Source: an uncultured Clostridium sp.
GTDB taxonomy: Bacteria; Bacillota; Clostridia; Clostridiales; Clostridiaceae
DNA: 32,250 nucleotides
Direction of reading: 5' to 3'
NCBI GenBank assembly: GCA_900540255.1
Contig: UQFE01000026.1
Coordinates: 1-32,250, forward strand
The notes below the pieces were generated by a model. That model searched no databases and was not told the DNA's origin. It worked only from the letters and a program-made list of their open reading frames with translations. The position numbers and the translations under genes are program-made. Position 1 is the stretch's first letter. Every line of letters starts with the position of its first letter. This document shows, piece after piece, positions 8,013 to 18,710 of this stretch.

Positions 8013-8103
8013 GGAGAGATGGTCGAGTTGGTTTAAGGCACCGGTCTTGAAAACCGGCGTGCGTGTGAGCGTACCCAGGGTTCGAATCCCTGTCTCTCCG
8101 CCA
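8013..8103 (+). tRNA. tRNA-Ser (UGA)
   Basis: Acceptor GGAGAGA pairs with TCTCTCC, discriminator G, encoded CCA at 8101-8103. The anticodon stem CCGGT/ACCGG encloses CTTGAAA, giving UGA. A long variable arm (CGTGCGTGTGAGCGTAC) marks it as a class II tRNA, as serine requires. T arm CAGGG-TTCGAAT-CCCTG. Confidence 0.97.
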
Positions 8104-8108
8104 TAAGT

Positions 8109-8201
8109 GGAGAATTACTCAAGTGGCTAAAGAGGCTCCCCTGCTAAGGGAGTAGGCTGGATAATACTGGTGCGAGGGTTCGAATCCCTTGTTCTCCGCC
8201 A
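8109..8201 (+). tRNA. tRNA-Ser (GCU)
   Basis: Acceptor GGAGAAT pairs with GTTCTCC (one G-T pair), discriminator G and CCA at 8199-8201. Anticodon stem CTCCC/GGGAG around CTGCTAA gives GCU, reading AGC and AGU. A long variable arm is present. It lies 5 nt after tRNA-Ser(UGA) and is co-transcribed. Confidence 0.97.
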
Positions 8202-8233
8202 AAAGCATCTAACTAATGTTAGATGCTTTTTTT
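8202..8233 (+). terminator. Terminator of the tRNA-Ser pair
   Basis: Perfect 12-bp stem AAAGCATCTAAC / GTTAGATGCTTT with a TAAT loop, followed by T to 8233. Confidence 0.92.
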
Positions 8234-8294
8234 GAGTAAAAAAATAAGCTTTAGGAAAACTTAAATACATAAATATCCAAAAATTCGCAATTAA

Positions 8295-8326
8295 TAATTG
8301 TAAACGTAACAATTAAATGGTATACT
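8295..8326 (+). promoter_or_regulatory. glcK promoter with overlapping cre-like operator
   Basis: TTGTAA (8298-8303) and TATACT (8321-8326) are exactly 17 bp apart. The -35 box lies inside a perfect inverted repeat, TAATTGT (8295-8301) / ACAATTA (8309-8315), around AAACGTA. The core TGTAAACGTAACA resembles the CcpA catabolite-repression site (TGWAARCG...) but is one base shorter than the 14-nt consensus. It may bind CcpA or another LacI-type or ROK-type regulator. Confidence 0.55.
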
Positions 8327-8372
8327 TTTATATAGTTAGGTTAGCATAACGTATTTGTTGGGAGGGTAATAG

Positions 8373-9314
8373 ATGAAAAAAAAATATGTTGTAGGTGTAG
8401 ATTTAGGGGGAACTAAGATTTACACAGCTTTAGTAGATTTAGAAGGAAATATTATAAAAGAAAAAACAGTTGAAACTTTAGCTTTTGAAGGCGAAAATGC
8501 TGTTATGGGAAGAATAATAGATGCTATAAATTATGTTATAGATGGAACTGAAAAAAATTTAATAAAGTCAATTGGAATCGGTTCTCCTGGACCATTAGAT
8601 GTAAAAAATGGTGTTATAATTGAAAATTCAAATTTACCTTTTAAAAATTTTGAAATAGTTAAAACTATAAGAGAAGCATATGATTTACCAACTTATTTAG
8701 ATAATGATGCAAATGTTGCAACACTAGGAGAATTTATGTTTGGAGCAGGAAAAGGTACTGAAAATATGGTATTTATAACAGCAAGTACAGGAATTGGCGG
8801 TGGAGCTGTTATAAATGGAAAATTATTTAGAGGAACTACAGGAAATGCTTTAGAAATTGGACATACTATTGTTGCAAATGAAGGCCCAAGATGTGGGTGT
8901 GGAAACATTGGATGTGCAGAAGCTTTAGGTTCAGGTACAGCAATAGGTAAAAGAGCTAAGGAAGCAGTAGCCACTAATGTTGAAACATCATTAAAAAATT
9001 ATGAAAATGTAACATCTAAAGAAGTATTTAAAGAAGCTGCTAATGGTGATAGAGTAGCTAAAAATATATTAGAAACTTCATTAAATTACCTTGGAATAGC
9101 AGTAGCTAATACAATAACTAACTTTGATCCAGAAAAAGTAGTTATTGGTGGAGGAGTAATTAATGGTGGTAGTATAGTATTAGATACTATAAGAAGAGTA
9201 GTTGGAGAAAGAGCTTTAAAAACTTTTGCTGATAGTTGTACAGTAGAAAAAGCTGTATTAGGTGGAAAAGCAGGTGTTTTAGGAGCTGCAGCTTTAGCAA
9301 TAACGGAACAATAA
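8373..9314 (+). CDS. glcK: ROK-family glucokinase
   Basis: A 313-residue ROK kinase that phosphorylates glucose with ATP in the cytoplasm. The N-terminal phosphate loop is VGVDLGGTKIYTALVD, the catalytic Asp is in LDNDANVATLGE, and the ROK signature with zinc ligands appears as GHTIVANEGPRCGCGNIGCAEALGSG (His plus the CGCGxxGC cysteines). There is no N-terminal HTH, so it is an enzyme and not a ROK repressor. ATG 8373 has GGGAGGGTAAT upstream. Monocistronic: its own promoter with an operator-like repeat, and a long hairpin terminator. Glucokinase is the likeliest assignment; fructokinase or another hexokinase of the family cannot be excluded. Confidence 0.88.
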   Translation: MKKKYVVGVDLGGTKIYTALVDLEGNIIKEKTVETLAFEGENAVMGRIIDAINYVIDGTEKNLIKSIGIGSPGPLDVKNGVIIENSNLPFKNFEIVKTIREAYDLPTYLDNDANVATLGEFMFGAGKGTENMVFITASTGIGGGAVINGKLFRGTTGNALEIGHTIVANEGPRCGCGNIGCAEALGSGTAIGKRAKEAVATNVETSLKNYENVTSKEVFKEAANGDRVAKNILETSLNYLGIAVANTITNFDPEKVVIGGGVINGGSIVLDTIRRVVGERALKTFADSCTVEKAVLGGKAGVLGAAALAITEQ

Positions 9315-9329
9315 TAAATATTTTATAAA

Positions 9330-9408
9330 GAGCTACAATAAGTATAAATTTTGAATTAACTAGTTTTAGAAAATTCAATTATTTATACTTGTTGTAGCTT
9401 ATTTTTTT
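9330..9408 (+). terminator. Long hairpin terminator after glcK
   Basis: Left arm 9330-9357 begins GAGCTACAATAAGTATAAAT; right arm 9372-9400 ends ATTTATACTTGTTGTAGCTT. About 28 bp pair with few mismatches, followed by T at 9402-9408. The stem is much longer than the other terminators in the window. Confidence 0.85.
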
Positions 9409-9512
9409 ATTTTATTAATATTAGATATAATTATTTTATATATCAATAAAGTTATTATAGGTTTAAATAATGTATAGTATCATTAATATATAAGTATTAA
9501 ATTTATATTATA

Positions 9513-9541
9513 TTGTTATATAAACCACAAATTAATATAAG
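9513..9541 (+). promoter_or_regulatory. Candidate addBA promoter
   Basis: TTGTTA (9513-9518) and TATAAG (9536-9541) with 17-bp spacing, about 56 nt before addB. The surrounding DNA is almost pure A/T, so the match is weak evidence. Nothing else is recognised between 9409 and 9597. Confidence 0.35.
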
Positions 9542-9597
9542 AATAAAAAAGTAATTAAAAAAAATATTATTAAGATATAAATGGTAAGGAGGCACTT

Positions 9598-12500
9598 ATG
9601 GGAATTAGATTTATTTTTGGTAGAGCTGGCTCAGGTAAAAGTCATTATTGTTTAAATCAAATAAAGAAAAAATTAGATAATAATAAAAATAATAAATTAA
9701 TATTACTTGTACCAGATCAGTATACATTCCAAACAGAAAAGAAGTTATTGGAGTATATAGGAGAAAGAGCATTACTTAGAGCAGAAGTATTAAGCTTTAA
9801 GAGAATGGCAACAAGAGTTTTTGATAAATGCGGTGGAAGAGCCATTAATATAATAGAAGATTCAGGTAAGAATATGCTTATTTATAAATTATTAAAGGAT
9901 AAAGGAGAAGAGTTTCAATATTTTAATAGAATAAGTAAGCAACAAGGATTTGTTGGTACAGTATCAAAATCAATAACTGAATTTAAAAAATATAATATTA
10001 CTCAGGAAATTCTTAATGAAAAACAGATAGAAATAAAAGACAAAGACTTAAAAGATAAAATAAATGATTTATCATCAATTTATGAAACATTTAATAAAAA
10101 TCTTCATAAGGAATATATAGATTCAGATGACATATTATCAATTTTATCAGAAAAATTAAAAGAATGTGATTTATATAATGATTGTGAAATTTGGATTGAT
10201 GAATTTACAACATTTACGCCTCAACAAATAGAAGTATTGAAAACATTAGCTAAGCAATGTAAAAATATGAATATTACTTTATGTAATGATGGTGAAATTC
10301 AATTTATAGAGGGCGAAACTGATATATTTGATGTAATAAAAAATACGGAAAATAAATTATTAAAAATGATGCAGGAAAATAATGTTTCTTATAAAGAACC
10401 TGTTAATTTAAATAAGAAAAATATTTATAGATTTAAAGAAAGTAAAGAATTAGGGCATATAGAAAAATATTTCTTTAACTTTCCTTTTAAGGTATATAAA
10501 GAAGAATGTAAGGATGTAAGATTATATAAAGCTAATAATAATTATTCCGAAATTGAATGGATAGCTCAGGATATTTTAAGACTTGTAAGGGATAAAGGAT
10601 ATAGATATAAAGATATAGCTGTAGTATGTAGAGAAATAGATAGTTATGACAAAATTACGGCGGTAATTTTTAATGAATATAATATACCATATTTCCTTGA
10701 TAAAAAAAGGGAAATATTAAGTAATCCACTAATTGTATTAATAATATCAGTATTAGAAATATTAAGTAGTAATTGGTCTTATGAAAGTGTGTTTAAATAT
10801 GTTAAAAGTGGTCTTATAACATTAGAATCATCATTTATTGACAAATTAGAAAATTATATTTTAGCTAACGGAATTAAGGGATATAAGTGGACTAGGAAAT
10901 TAATAACTAATACAGATGGGGAAATTACTTCAGAAGAAATTGAGATCTTCGAATATATAGAAGAAATCAGAAGACCAATAATTAATTTACATGATAAGAT
11001 TAAGGGAAATGTAACTGTAAAAACATATTGTACAGCTTTATATGAATTTTTATTAGAAATAAATGCATTTGAAACAATGGATAAATGGCTTGAAGATTTT
11101 AATAGTTATGGATTACAAGATAAGATTAAGGAATATACACAAGTACCATCTATAGTAATGGATATGTTAGATCAAGCAGTAGAGGTGTTAGGTGATGAAG
11201 ATGTTGATTTAAAAACATTTTCTAGAATATTAATATCAGGATTTGAGGAAAAGGAAATAGGAGTAATTCCTATGGCTTTAGATCAGGTAAATATAGGTGA
11301 TATAGCTAGAATAAAGGGGAGAGATGTAAAAGCACTTTATATAGTAGGAGCTAATGATGGTGTACTTCCATCCTCAAATAAGGAGGAAGGAATATTATCT
11401 GATGAAGATAGACTTGAACTTAAAAATTTGGGAATAGAATTAGCAAGTGATACAAGAAGCAGAGTATTTGAAGAACAGTTTATGGTTTATACAGCATTAA
11501 CTATTCCTTCAAATTATTTAATGATTACTTATCCAATGGCTGATTTTGAGGGAAAATCATTAAGACCATCAATAATAATACCTAGATTAAAAAAGATTTT
11601 ACCAAGGTTACAAGAAGAAAGTGAAATAGTTAATAAGAATTTATCTAATGATAAGTATTATAATATAACAGCTCCAATACCAACATTTAATGAACTTATA
11701 GAAGCTTTAAGAAAAGAATATGAAAATGAAGAAATTGATCCTCATTGGATAAGTACATTTAAATGGTTTGAAGAAAGTGAAGAATTTAAGGATAGAACTA
11801 AAATTATTTTTAATGGGTTAAATTATACTAATTTAGTTGAAAAAATACCAAGAGAAAAAATAAAAAGGTTATATAGTAATGAAAATGGAAGATTAATGTT
11901 TAGTGTATCTAGAATAGAAAAGTACGCTCAATGTCCGTTTAGTTATTATGTTCAATATGGCTTAAAGGCAAAAGATAGAAAGGTATATGAATTTTCTGCT
12001 CCAGATTTAGGGTCATTTATGCATGATATATTAGATAAGTTTACTAATAAAATAAGAAAAGAAAATATATCATGGAGTGAATTAACTAAAGAAAGATGTA
12101 GTGAAATAGTTAATGAACTTGTTAATAATAAGCTGAAAAATGAAACAAATTCTATTTTAAATAGTAATAAAAAATATCAATATTTTTCAGAAAGATTTAA
12201 AAAGACAATAACTAAATCAGTAACTGTAATATCAGAACAAATGAGAAAAGGTGAGTTTGATATTTTTAAAAGTGAATTTGATTTTGGAGACTTTGAGGAT
12301 TCAAATCCAATAAAATTAGAATTACCATCAAAAGAAACTGTTTATTTAAAGGGTAGAGTAGATAGAATAGATAAGGTTGAGTTAAATGGTGAAACGTATA
12401 TAAGAATAGTTGATTATAAATCAGGTTCTAAGAGTTTTGACTTAAATGAATTATATTATGGATTACAAATACAATTATTGGTATATTTAGATGCTATATT

Positions 12501-13029
12501 AAAAAATTCAGAGCAAATTTTAAAAACACAATGTATGCCAGGAGGAATATTATATTTTAAAATTGATAATCCAATAATTAAATCTAAAAAAGCACTAAGT
12601 GAAGAAGAAATACAAGTTGAAGTATTGAAAAAGTTAAAAATGGATGGATTATTATTAAAAAATGTAGAACTTGTAAAAGCAATGGATAAGGATATGGAAA
12701 CATACTCATTAATAATTCCAGCAGCTTTTAAAAAGGATGGAGATTTTACAAGTTCTAGTTCAGTAGTAACAAAAGAGCAATTTGAATTATTAAGAAATTA
12801 TGTTAATGATAAAATGATTGAAATTTGTGAGGAAATGCTTAGTGGGCAAGTCAAAATAGAGCCCTGTAAATCATCAAAGGTAACATATTGTGATTATTGT
12901 AATTACTCTGCAATATGTCAATTTGATACTTCAATAAGAGATAATAAATATAAAGTAATTTTAAGGAAGAAAAAGGATGATTTATGGAATGCAATGAGCA
13001 ATAAAGTAAATGAGGAGGAAGGTAAGTAA
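9598..13029 (+). CDS. addB: ATP-dependent helicase/nuclease subunit B
   Basis: An 1143-residue subunit of AddAB, the Gram-positive counterpart of RecBCD, which processes DNA double-strand ends for recombination and degrades foreign linear DNA. The N-terminus has a Walker A loop GRAGSGKS (residues 9-16) within an inactive-helicase fold. The C-terminal RecB-like nuclease has GRVDRID (D922) and DYKSGSK (D939, K941), then [10 protein letters not shown]. Four cysteines form the [4Fe-4S] staple around it: C779 in YAQCPF and C1098, C1101, C1107 in [11 protein letters not shown]. Length is normal. AAGGAGG at 9585-9591 is the ribosome binding site. addA starts 2 nt after the stop. Confidence 0.97.
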   Translation: MGIRFIFGRAGSGKSHYCLNQIKKKLDNNKNNKLILLVPDQYTFQTEKKLLEYIGERALLRAEVLSFKRMATRVFDKCGGRAINIIEDSGKNMLIYKLLKDKGEEFQYFNRISKQQGFVGTVSKSITEFKKYNITQEILNEKQIEIKDKDLKDKINDLSSIYETFNKNLHKEYIDSDDILSILSEKLKECDLYNDCEIWIDEFTTFTPQQIEVLKTLAKQCKNMNITLCNDGEIQFIEGETDIFDVIKNTENKLLKMMQENNVSYKEPVNLNKKNIYRFKESKELGHIEKYFFNFPFKVYKEECKDVRLYKANNNYSEIEWIAQDILRLVRDKGYRYKDIAVVCREIDSYDKITAVIFNEYNIPYFLDKKREILSNPLIVLIISVLEILSSNWSYESVFKYVKSGLITLESSFIDKLENYILANGIKGYKWTRKLITNTDGEITSEEIEIFEYIEEIRRPIINLHDKIKGNVTVKTYCTALYEFLLEINAFETMDKWLEDFNSYGLQDKIKEYTQVPSIVMDMLDQAVEVLGDEDVDLKTFSRILISGFEEKEIGVIPMALDQVNIGDIARIKGRDVKALYIVGANDGVLPSSNKEEGILSDEDRLELKNLGIELASDTRSRVFEEQFMVYTALTIPSNYLMITYPMADFEGKSLRPSIIIPRLKKILPRLQEESEIVNKNLSNDKYYNITAPIPTFNELIEALRKEYENEEIDPHWISTFKWFEESEEFKDRTKIIFNGLNYTNLVEKIPREKIKRLYSNENGRLMFSVSRIEKYAQCPFSYYVQYGLKAKDRKVYEFSAPDLGSFMHDILDKFTNKIRKENISWSELTKERCSEIVNELVNNKLKNETNSILNSNKKYQYFSERFKKTITKSVTVISEQMRKGEFDIFKSEFDFGDFEDSNPIKLELPSKETVYLKGRVDRIDKVELNGETYIRIVDYKSGSKSFDLNELYYGLQIQLLVYLDAILKNSEQILKTQCMPGGILYFKIDNPIIKSKKALSEEEIQVEVLKKLKMDGLLLKNVELVKAMDKDMETYSLIIPAAFKKDGDFTSSSSVVTKEQFELLRNYVNDKMIEICEEMLSGQVKIEPCKSSKVTYCDYCNYSAICQFDTSIRDNKYKVILRKKKDDLWNAMSNKVNEEEGK

Positions 13030-13031
13030 AT

Positions 13032-16000
13032 ATGGCAGATACTAAATGGACTAATGAACAGCTTCAAGCAATTGAAACAAGAAGGTGTAATTTACTTGTG
13101 GCTGCAGCTGCTGGCTCAGGTAAAACTGCTGTTTTAGTTGAAAGAATTATAAGGATAATAACAAATGAAGAAAATCCAGTGGATATAGATAAGCTTTTAG
13201 TTGTTACTTTTACTAGTGCAGCAGCATCAGAAATGAGGGAAAGAATAGCATCAGCTATATCAAAATCATTAGAAAAAAGTCCTAATTCCAAAAATCTTCA
13301 AAGACAACTTACCTTATTAAGTAGGGCTAATATAACTACTATGCATTCATTTTGCTTAGATGTAATTAAAAATTATTTTTATACTATTGATTTAGATCCA
13401 AGTTTTAGAATTGGTGATGAAACTGAAGCTATTTTAATGAAAAATGAAATAATTGAAGAGCTTTTTGAAGAATATTATGAAGAGGACAATGAAGATTTTA
13501 AAAAATTAATAGAAGCATATAGCAGTTCTAAGGATGATGAAAAATTAAAGGAAATGATACTTTCATTATATAGGTTTTCTATGAGTGGACCATGGCCACA
13601 ACAATGGTTAAAGGAAAAAGCAGAAGATTTTAATATTAGTACATTAGAAGAATTTGATAAAAGTGAATGGGTAAAGGTATTAAGGGACAATTTAAGAGTT
13701 GAATTAAATGGTTTTTTAAATATGTATAAAAGGGCAATTGAAATAATTAATGATACTAGTGGATTAGAACCTTATTTAGATGCTTTTTATAGTGATTATA
13801 ATTACTTAGAAAATGCATATGAAAGTTTAAATGGTGGATTAAATGACATTTATATTGCATTAAATTCTATTTCTTTTATTAAGTTAAAAACTGTTAAGAA
13901 AAATCAAGTTTCAGATGAAAATGCACAAAATTCAGTAAAAAATATAAGAGATTCGGTTAAGAAGAAAGTAAAAGGATTAATTGAAAGTACATTTGAATTT
14001 ACACCTCAAGAAGCCCTAGATGGAATAATAGGTGTATATCCTTTTATGAAGACATTAGCATCAATAACTCTTGAGTTTTTAAGAAGATTTGATGAAAAGA
14101 AAAGAGAAAAAAACATATTAGACTTTAATGATTTGGAACACCTTTGTTTAAAAATATTAATTGATAAAGATGAAAATAATAATATTATACCTTCAAAAGT
14201 TGCAGAGCATTTTAGAGAATTTTTTGATGAAGTATTAGTTGATGAATATCAAGACTCTAATAGTGTTCAAGAAACTATAATTGATTTAGTTTCAAGGAGA
14301 AGCTTAAAAGAAGCAAATGTATTTATGGTTGGGGATGTTAAGCAAAGTATATATAGATTTAGACAGGCAAAACCAGAATTATTTTTAGATAAATATAATA
14401 AGTACTCCTTAAAGGAAGGAAAGAGTAATAGAAAAATTCAATTATATAAAAATTTTAGAAGCAGACAGGAAGTTATAGAAGGTGTTAACTATATATTTAA
14501 AATGGTTATGTCTCAAACTGTAGGGGAGCTTGAATATACAAATGAAGAAACATTAAACCTAGGAGCAGATTTTAAATCTACAAATGATGAAAACTCAATA
14601 TTAGGGGGAGATATAGAACTTCACATATTAGATAAATCAGGAATTGTTAAAGAAGAAAATATAGATGTTTCTGATGAAGAAAGTGAAGCTAAGGAAGAGG
14701 AAGAAGATATAGATGCAATTACCTTAGAAGCAAAGATTGTTTCTAAAAGAATAAAGGAATTATTTGAACCTAAGGATGGAAAGAAATTTAAGGTATTTGA
14801 TAAAGATACTAATGAATATAGGGATGTAAGATATAAGGATATAGTTATTCTTTTAAGAGCAACTAAAAATTGGGCAGAAATATTTTTAGATGAATTGGGC
14901 TCTGAAGGTATTCCAGTATATGCAGATACAGGAAGTGGATACTTTGAATCAATTGAAATTAGAACAATAATGTCATTGCTAAAGGTAATAGATAATCCAT
15001 TACAAGATGTACCTATGATTGCACTTTTAAGATCACCTATAGTTGGATTTACTGCTGAAGAGTTAAGTGATTTAAGATTATTGCATAAAAACTTATATTT
15101 TTATGAAATAATAAAAGAAGTAACAGAAGGCATTCATGAGGTTAGTGAAGATTTAAAGTTTAAGTGTGTTAGTTTTGTAGCAGCATTAAATAAATGGAGA
15201 AAAAAATCAATTTATACTCCTATAGATGAATTTATATGGTATTTGTATATGGATACTGTATTTTATGGATATGTTGGGGCAATGCCAAATGGGAAGCTAA
15301 GACAGGCAAATTTAAAAATACTTTTCCAAAGAGCAAAACAATATGAAAGTACTAGTTTTAAGGGATTATTTAATTTTATAAATTTTATAAATAAGTTAAG
15401 AAAATCTTCTGGTGATATGGGAAGTGCAAAGGTACTTGGGGAAAATGAAGATGTAGTTAGAATTATGAGTATTCATAAAAGCAAGGGACTTGAGTTTCCT
15501 GTAGTATTTACTAGTGGAATGGGTAAACAATTTAATTTAATTGATTTATCTAATTCTGTTTTATATCATGAAAAATTAGGATTCGGCCCTAGTTACGTTA
15601 ATTTAGAAACAAGAAATTCATATTCTACTTTAGCTAAAGAAGCAATAAAAAAAAGAATACGACTAGAAACTTTATCTGAAGAAATGAGAATACTATATGT
15701 TGCATTTACTAGGGCAAAAGAAAAGTTAATTATTACTGGAGCAACAAGTAATTTAGAAAAATCAATTAATAATTGGGTTTCTTCAGCAGCATTAGATGAA
15801 AATATAATTTTACCTTCAGAAGTGCTAAAGGGAAAATCATATTTAGATTGGATTTGTATGGCTATATGTAAACATGTTTGTGGAGAAAAGTTAAGAAATG
15901 TTGCAGGGGCTGGTAGAGAATTAATAACAAGTGATTTTTCTAAATGGGATATTAAGTTTTGGAATAAAAATTTGTTAATAATGGATAAAAATTTAGAAGT

Positions 16001-16787
16001 TATAGATGAAGTTGAAGAAAAGAAATCTATTATAAATTATAAAGAAGTTGTTGTAGATAATGAAATAAATAGAAGGCTTGATTATAAATATAAATTTGTA
16101 GAGTGTTCTATGTTGCCAAGTAATATTTCAGTTTCTGATTTAAAGAAAAAGGAATTTACTTATGGTGATGAAATACATGATGTAGTTGAAGTATTTAAAG
16201 AAAAACAAGTTTTAAAACCTAAATTTTTAAAAGAAGAAAAAGGTTTATCTGCAGCTGAAAGAGGTACTGTAATTCATTATGTTATGCAAAGATTAAATTA
16301 TGATAGAGTAAATAATGTAACTGAAATAAAAGAACAAATTAAAGAAATGGTAATGGATAAGTCATTAACTGAAAAGGAAGCTTCTGTTGTATGGCATAAT
16401 AAAATATACAAATTTTTTGAAAGTAGTTTAGGAAAAAGGTTGTTAATAGCTTATAAGGAAGGAAGATTAGTAAGTAGGGAATTACCGTTTTTTACACAAC
16501 TAAGTAGCGTTGAATATGATTTAAATTTAAATGTAGAAACTTATGCTGGTGAAAAAATAAGACTTCAAGGAATAATAGATTGCTTTTTTGAGGAAGAAGA
16601 TGGAATAGTTCTTTTAGATTATAAAACTGATTATGTAGATGATAATAATATAAATGAAGTAATTCAAAGATATAAATTGCAAATTAAATATTATAAAGAT
16701 GCATTAGAAAAAATAACAGGTAAAAATGTAAAGGAAAGCTATCTTTATTTATTTGGAATAGATGAAGAAAGAATAGTAAGAGATTAA
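13032..16787 (+). CDS. addA: ATP-dependent helicase/nuclease subunit A
   Basis: A 1251-residue UvrD-family helicase with a C-terminal RecB-type nuclease. Motifs in order: Q-motif region WTNEQLQAI, Walker [10 protein letters not shown] (residues 24-32), [15 protein letters not shown] (motif Ia), VDEYQDSN (Walker B, D404-E405), [14 protein letters not shown] (motif III), [13 protein letters not shown] (motif V), [16 protein letters not shown] (motif VI), and the nuclease residues D1183 (GIIDCF) and D1196-Y-K1198 (LDYKTDY). AGGAGGAAGG within the end of addB is its ribosome binding site, so the two subunits are translationally close. Length and motifs are complete. It works with AddB on DNA ends, loading RecA after Chi. 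Confidence 0.98.
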   Translation: MADTKWTNEQLQAIETRRCNLLVAAAAGSGKTAVLVERIIRIITNEENPVDIDKLLVVTFTSAAASEMRERIASAISKSLEKSPNSKNLQRQLTLLSRANITTMHSFCLDVIKNYFYTIDLDPSFRIGDETEAILMKNEIIEELFEEYYEEDNEDFKKLIEAYSSSKDDEKLKEMILSLYRFSMSGPWPQQWLKEKAEDFNISTLEEFDKSEWVKVLRDNLRVELNGFLNMYKRAIEIINDTSGLEPYLDAFYSDYNYLENAYESLNGGLNDIYIALNSISFIKLKTVKKNQVSDENAQNSVKNIRDSVKKKVKGLIESTFEFTPQEALDGIIGVYPFMKTLASITLEFLRRFDEKKREKNILDFNDLEHLCLKILIDKDENNNIIPSKVAEHFREFFDEVLVDEYQDSNSVQETIIDLVSRRSLKEANVFMVGDVKQSIYRFRQAKPELFLDKYNKYSLKEGKSNRKIQLYKNFRSRQEVIEGVNYIFKMVMSQTVGELEYTNEETLNLGADFKSTNDENSILGGDIELHILDKSGIVKEENIDVSDEESEAKEEEEDIDAITLEAKIVSKRIKELFEPKDGKKFKVFDKDTNEYRDVRYKDIVILLRATKNWAEIFLDELGSEGIPVYADTGSGYFESIEIRTIMSLLKVIDNPLQDVPMIALLRSPIVGFTAEELSDLRLLHKNLYFYEIIKEVTEGIHEVSEDLKFKCVSFVAALNKWRKKSIYTPIDEFIWYLYMDTVFYGYVGAMPNGKLRQANLKILFQRAKQYESTSFKGLFNFINFINKLRKSSGDMGSAKVLGENEDVVRIMSIHKSKGLEFPVVFTSGMGKQFNLIDLSNSVLYHEKLGFGPSYVNLETRNSYSTLAKEAIKKRIRLETLSEEMRILYVAFTRAKEKLIITGATSNLEKSINNWVSSAALDENIILPSEVLKGKSYLDWICMAICKHVCGEKLRNVAGAGRELITSDFSKWDIKFWNKNLLIMDKNLEVIDEVEEKKSIINYKEVVVDNEINRRLDYKYKFVECSMLPSNISVSDLKKKEFTYGDEIHDVVEVFKEKQVLKPKFLKEEKGLSAAERGTVIHYVMQRLNYDRVNNVTEIKEQIKEMVMDKSLTEKEASVVWHNKIYKFFESSLGKRLLIAYKEGRLVSRELPFFTQLSSVEYDLNLNVETYAGEKIRLQGIIDCFFEEEDGIVLLDYKTDYVDDNNINEVIQRYKLQIKYYKDALEKITGKNVKESYLYLFGIDEERIVRD

Positions 16788-16795
16788 TAAAATAA

Positions 16796-16838
16796 AGGAA
16801 ATTGAAAATTTAGTAAGTTTTCAATTTCCTTATATTAC
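16796..16838 (+). terminator. Probable terminator of addBA
   Basis: Stem AAGGAAATTGAAAA / TTTTCAATTTCCTT with a short loop, but the following tract (ATATTACTTTTATT) is a broken T run, so efficiency is uncertain. Confidence 0.6.
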
Positions 16839-16989
16839 TTTTATTAGTATATATAAAAAACTTATTTTTCCAAATAATAATTTGAATTCTTATTTATGAT
16901 ATTAAATCTTTTTTTGTATAAAAAATTTTTTACAATGATTTTTTTTGAAGATTTCTCACTAATTCACTAGTTTAATTATGTTATATTTT

Positions 16990-17019
16990 AAGACAAAGTT
17001 AAAATTTTTATGTTATAAT
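16990..17019 (+). promoter_or_regulatory. Candidate promoter of the ABC-F gene
   Basis: A perfect TATAAT at 17014-17019 with AAGACA (16990-16995) 18 bp upstream; the -35 is weak. Apart from the addA terminator, nothing else is recognised in 16839-16989. Confidence 0.45.
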
Positions 17020-17054
17020 ATCGAAAGAATAATAAATGAAATGAGGTATGTTGA

Positions 17055-18644
17055 GTGATAAATGTTTTAAATGTAAGTTTAAGATACGGGTCTCGTAAGT
17101 TATTTGAAGATGTTAACATCAAATTTACTCCTGGTAACTGTTATGGTGTTATAGGTGCTAATGGGGCTGGAAAATCTACATTTTTAAAAATATTATCTGG
17201 AGAAGTTGAACCAAATACTGGGGAAGTTGTAATAGCTCCAAATACAAGAATGTCAGTTTTAAGTCAGGACCACTATAAGTATGATGAATTCCCAGTTTTA
17301 GAAACAGTTATAATGGGTAATGAAAGATTACATACTATAATGAAAGAAAAAGATGCATTATATGCAAAACCAGATTTTTCAGATGAAGATGGAATTAAAG
17401 CAGCTGAATTAGAAGGTGAATTTGCTGAATTAAATGGTTGGGAAGCAGAATCAGAAGCATCATCTTTATTACAAGGATTAGGAATTGGAACTGATGCTCA
17501 CTATAAATTAATGTCTGAGTTAACTGGTGCTGAAAAAGTTAAAGTATTACTTGCTCAAGCTTTATTTGGTAACCCAGGAATATTAATACTGGACGAGCCT
17601 ACTAACCACTTAGATATAAAATCAATTAAATGGCTTCAAAACTTCTTAGGAGATTTTGAGGGAACAGTTATAGTTGTATCACATGATAGACATTTCTTAA
17701 ATGAAGTTTGTACTCACATGGCTGACGTTGACTTTGGAAAGATTAAGCTATATGTAGGTAACTATGATTTCTGGTATGAATCAAGCCAATTAGCTACTCA
17801 AATGGCTAAGGATCAAAATAAGAAAAAAGAAGAAAAGATTAAAGAATTGCAAGACTTCATTGCAAGATTCAGTGCTAATGCTTCTAAGTCTAAGCAAGCA
17901 ACATCTCGTAAAAAGTTATTAGAAAAAATTACTTTAGATGATATTCAACCTTCAAGCAGAAGATATCCATTTGTTGGATTTAAGCCTGAAAGAGAAGTCG
18001 GTAATGATATATTAGTAGTTGAAGGATTATCTAAGACTATTGATGGAGTTAAAGTTTTAGATAATGTAAGCTTTAGAGTAAATAAAGAAGATAAGATTGC
18101 TTTTGTAGGAAATGAAATTGCAATAACTACTTTATTTAAGATAATAAATGGAGAAATGGAACCAGATTCAGGTGAATTTAAATGGGGTATCACTATAACT
18201 ACTGCATATTTCCCTAAAGACAACTCTGAATACTTTAATGATTGTAAATTAAGCTTAGTTGACTGGTTAAGACAATTCTCAGAAGAAAAATCTGAAAGTT
18301 ATATTAGAGGATTCTTAGGAAGAATGTTATTCTCTGGAGAAGAAGCTTTAAAAGAAGCTAATGTTTTATCAGGAGGAGAAAAGGTTAGATGTATGCTTTC
18401 TAGAATGATGCTTTCTAGTGCAAATGTATTAGTTTTAGATGGACCTACTAACCACTTAGACCTTGAATCAATTACAGCTGTAAATAATGGATTAAAAGAC
18501 TATAATAGTAATGTTTTATTTGCTTCTCATGACCATCAATTTGTTCAAACAGTTGCAAATAGAATTATAAGAGTAAATGATGATGGATCTATCTTTGATA
18601 GAACTATGACTTATGATGAATTCTTAGAAAAATTTGGAGAATAA
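17055..18644 (+). CDS. ABC-F family ATPase (YkpA/YbiT-like)
   Basis: A 529-residue soluble protein with two ABC ATPase domains and no membrane segments, as in ABC-F ribosome-associated factors. Domain 1 has Walker A GANGAGKST (34-42), a signature SELTGAEK, and LILDEPTNHLD. The linker (about residues 250-300) is charged and helical, as the P-site tRNA interaction motif is. Domain 2 is degenerate: the Walker A position reads VGNEIAITTLF (G352 to T359, no GKT/S), and Walker B reads LVLDGPTNHLD with G463 in place of the catalytic Glu, although LSGGEKVR is intact. The YkpA/YbiT branch is known, from memory, to have a weak second site. GTG start at 17055 with TGAGGT upstream. Exact translational role unknown. 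Confidence 0.85.
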   Translation: MINVLNVSLRYGSRKLFEDVNIKFTPGNCYGVIGANGAGKSTFLKILSGEVEPNTGEVVIAPNTRMSVLSQDHYKYDEFPVLETVIMGNERLHTIMKEKDALYAKPDFSDEDGIKAAELEGEFAELNGWEAESEASSLLQGLGIGTDAHYKLMSELTGAEKVKVLLAQALFGNPGILILDEPTNHLDIKSIKWLQNFLGDFEGTVIVVSHDRHFLNEVCTHMADVDFGKIKLYVGNYDFWYESSQLATQMAKDQNKKKEEKIKELQDFIARFSANASKSKQATSRKKLLEKITLDDIQPSSRRYPFVGFKPEREVGNDILVVEGLSKTIDGVKVLDNVSFRVNKEDKIAFVGNEIAITTLFKIINGEMEPDSGEFKWGITITTAYFPKDNSEYFNDCKLSLVDWLRQFSEEKSESYIRGFLGRMLFSGEEALKEANVLSGGEKVRCMLSRMMLSSANVLVLDGPTNHLDLESITAVNNGLKDYNSNVLFASHDHQFVQTVANRIIRVNDDGSIFDRTMTYDEFLEKFGE

Positions 18645-18647
18645 TGA

Positions 18648-18700
18648 AAATATCATAATATGGGAGTCTATTTTTTAGACTCCTTATTATGATATTTTTT
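18648..18700. terminator. Bidirectional terminator between ABC-F and tetR genes
   Basis: Stem AAATATCATAATATGGGAGTCTA (18648-18670) pairs with 18676-18697 (beginning TAGACTCCTTATTATGATAT), a stem of about 22 bp with T on the right and A on the left flank. It separates convergent genes and can serve both. Confidence 0.85.
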
Positions 18701-18710
18701 TATTAATTAT

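Noticed and set aside
8127..8312. 61-codon minus-strand frame ending in a TRDSNPR-type peptide
   Set aside because: It is the antisense of tRNA-Ser(GCU) and its terminator; such peptides are a known false call over tRNA T arms.
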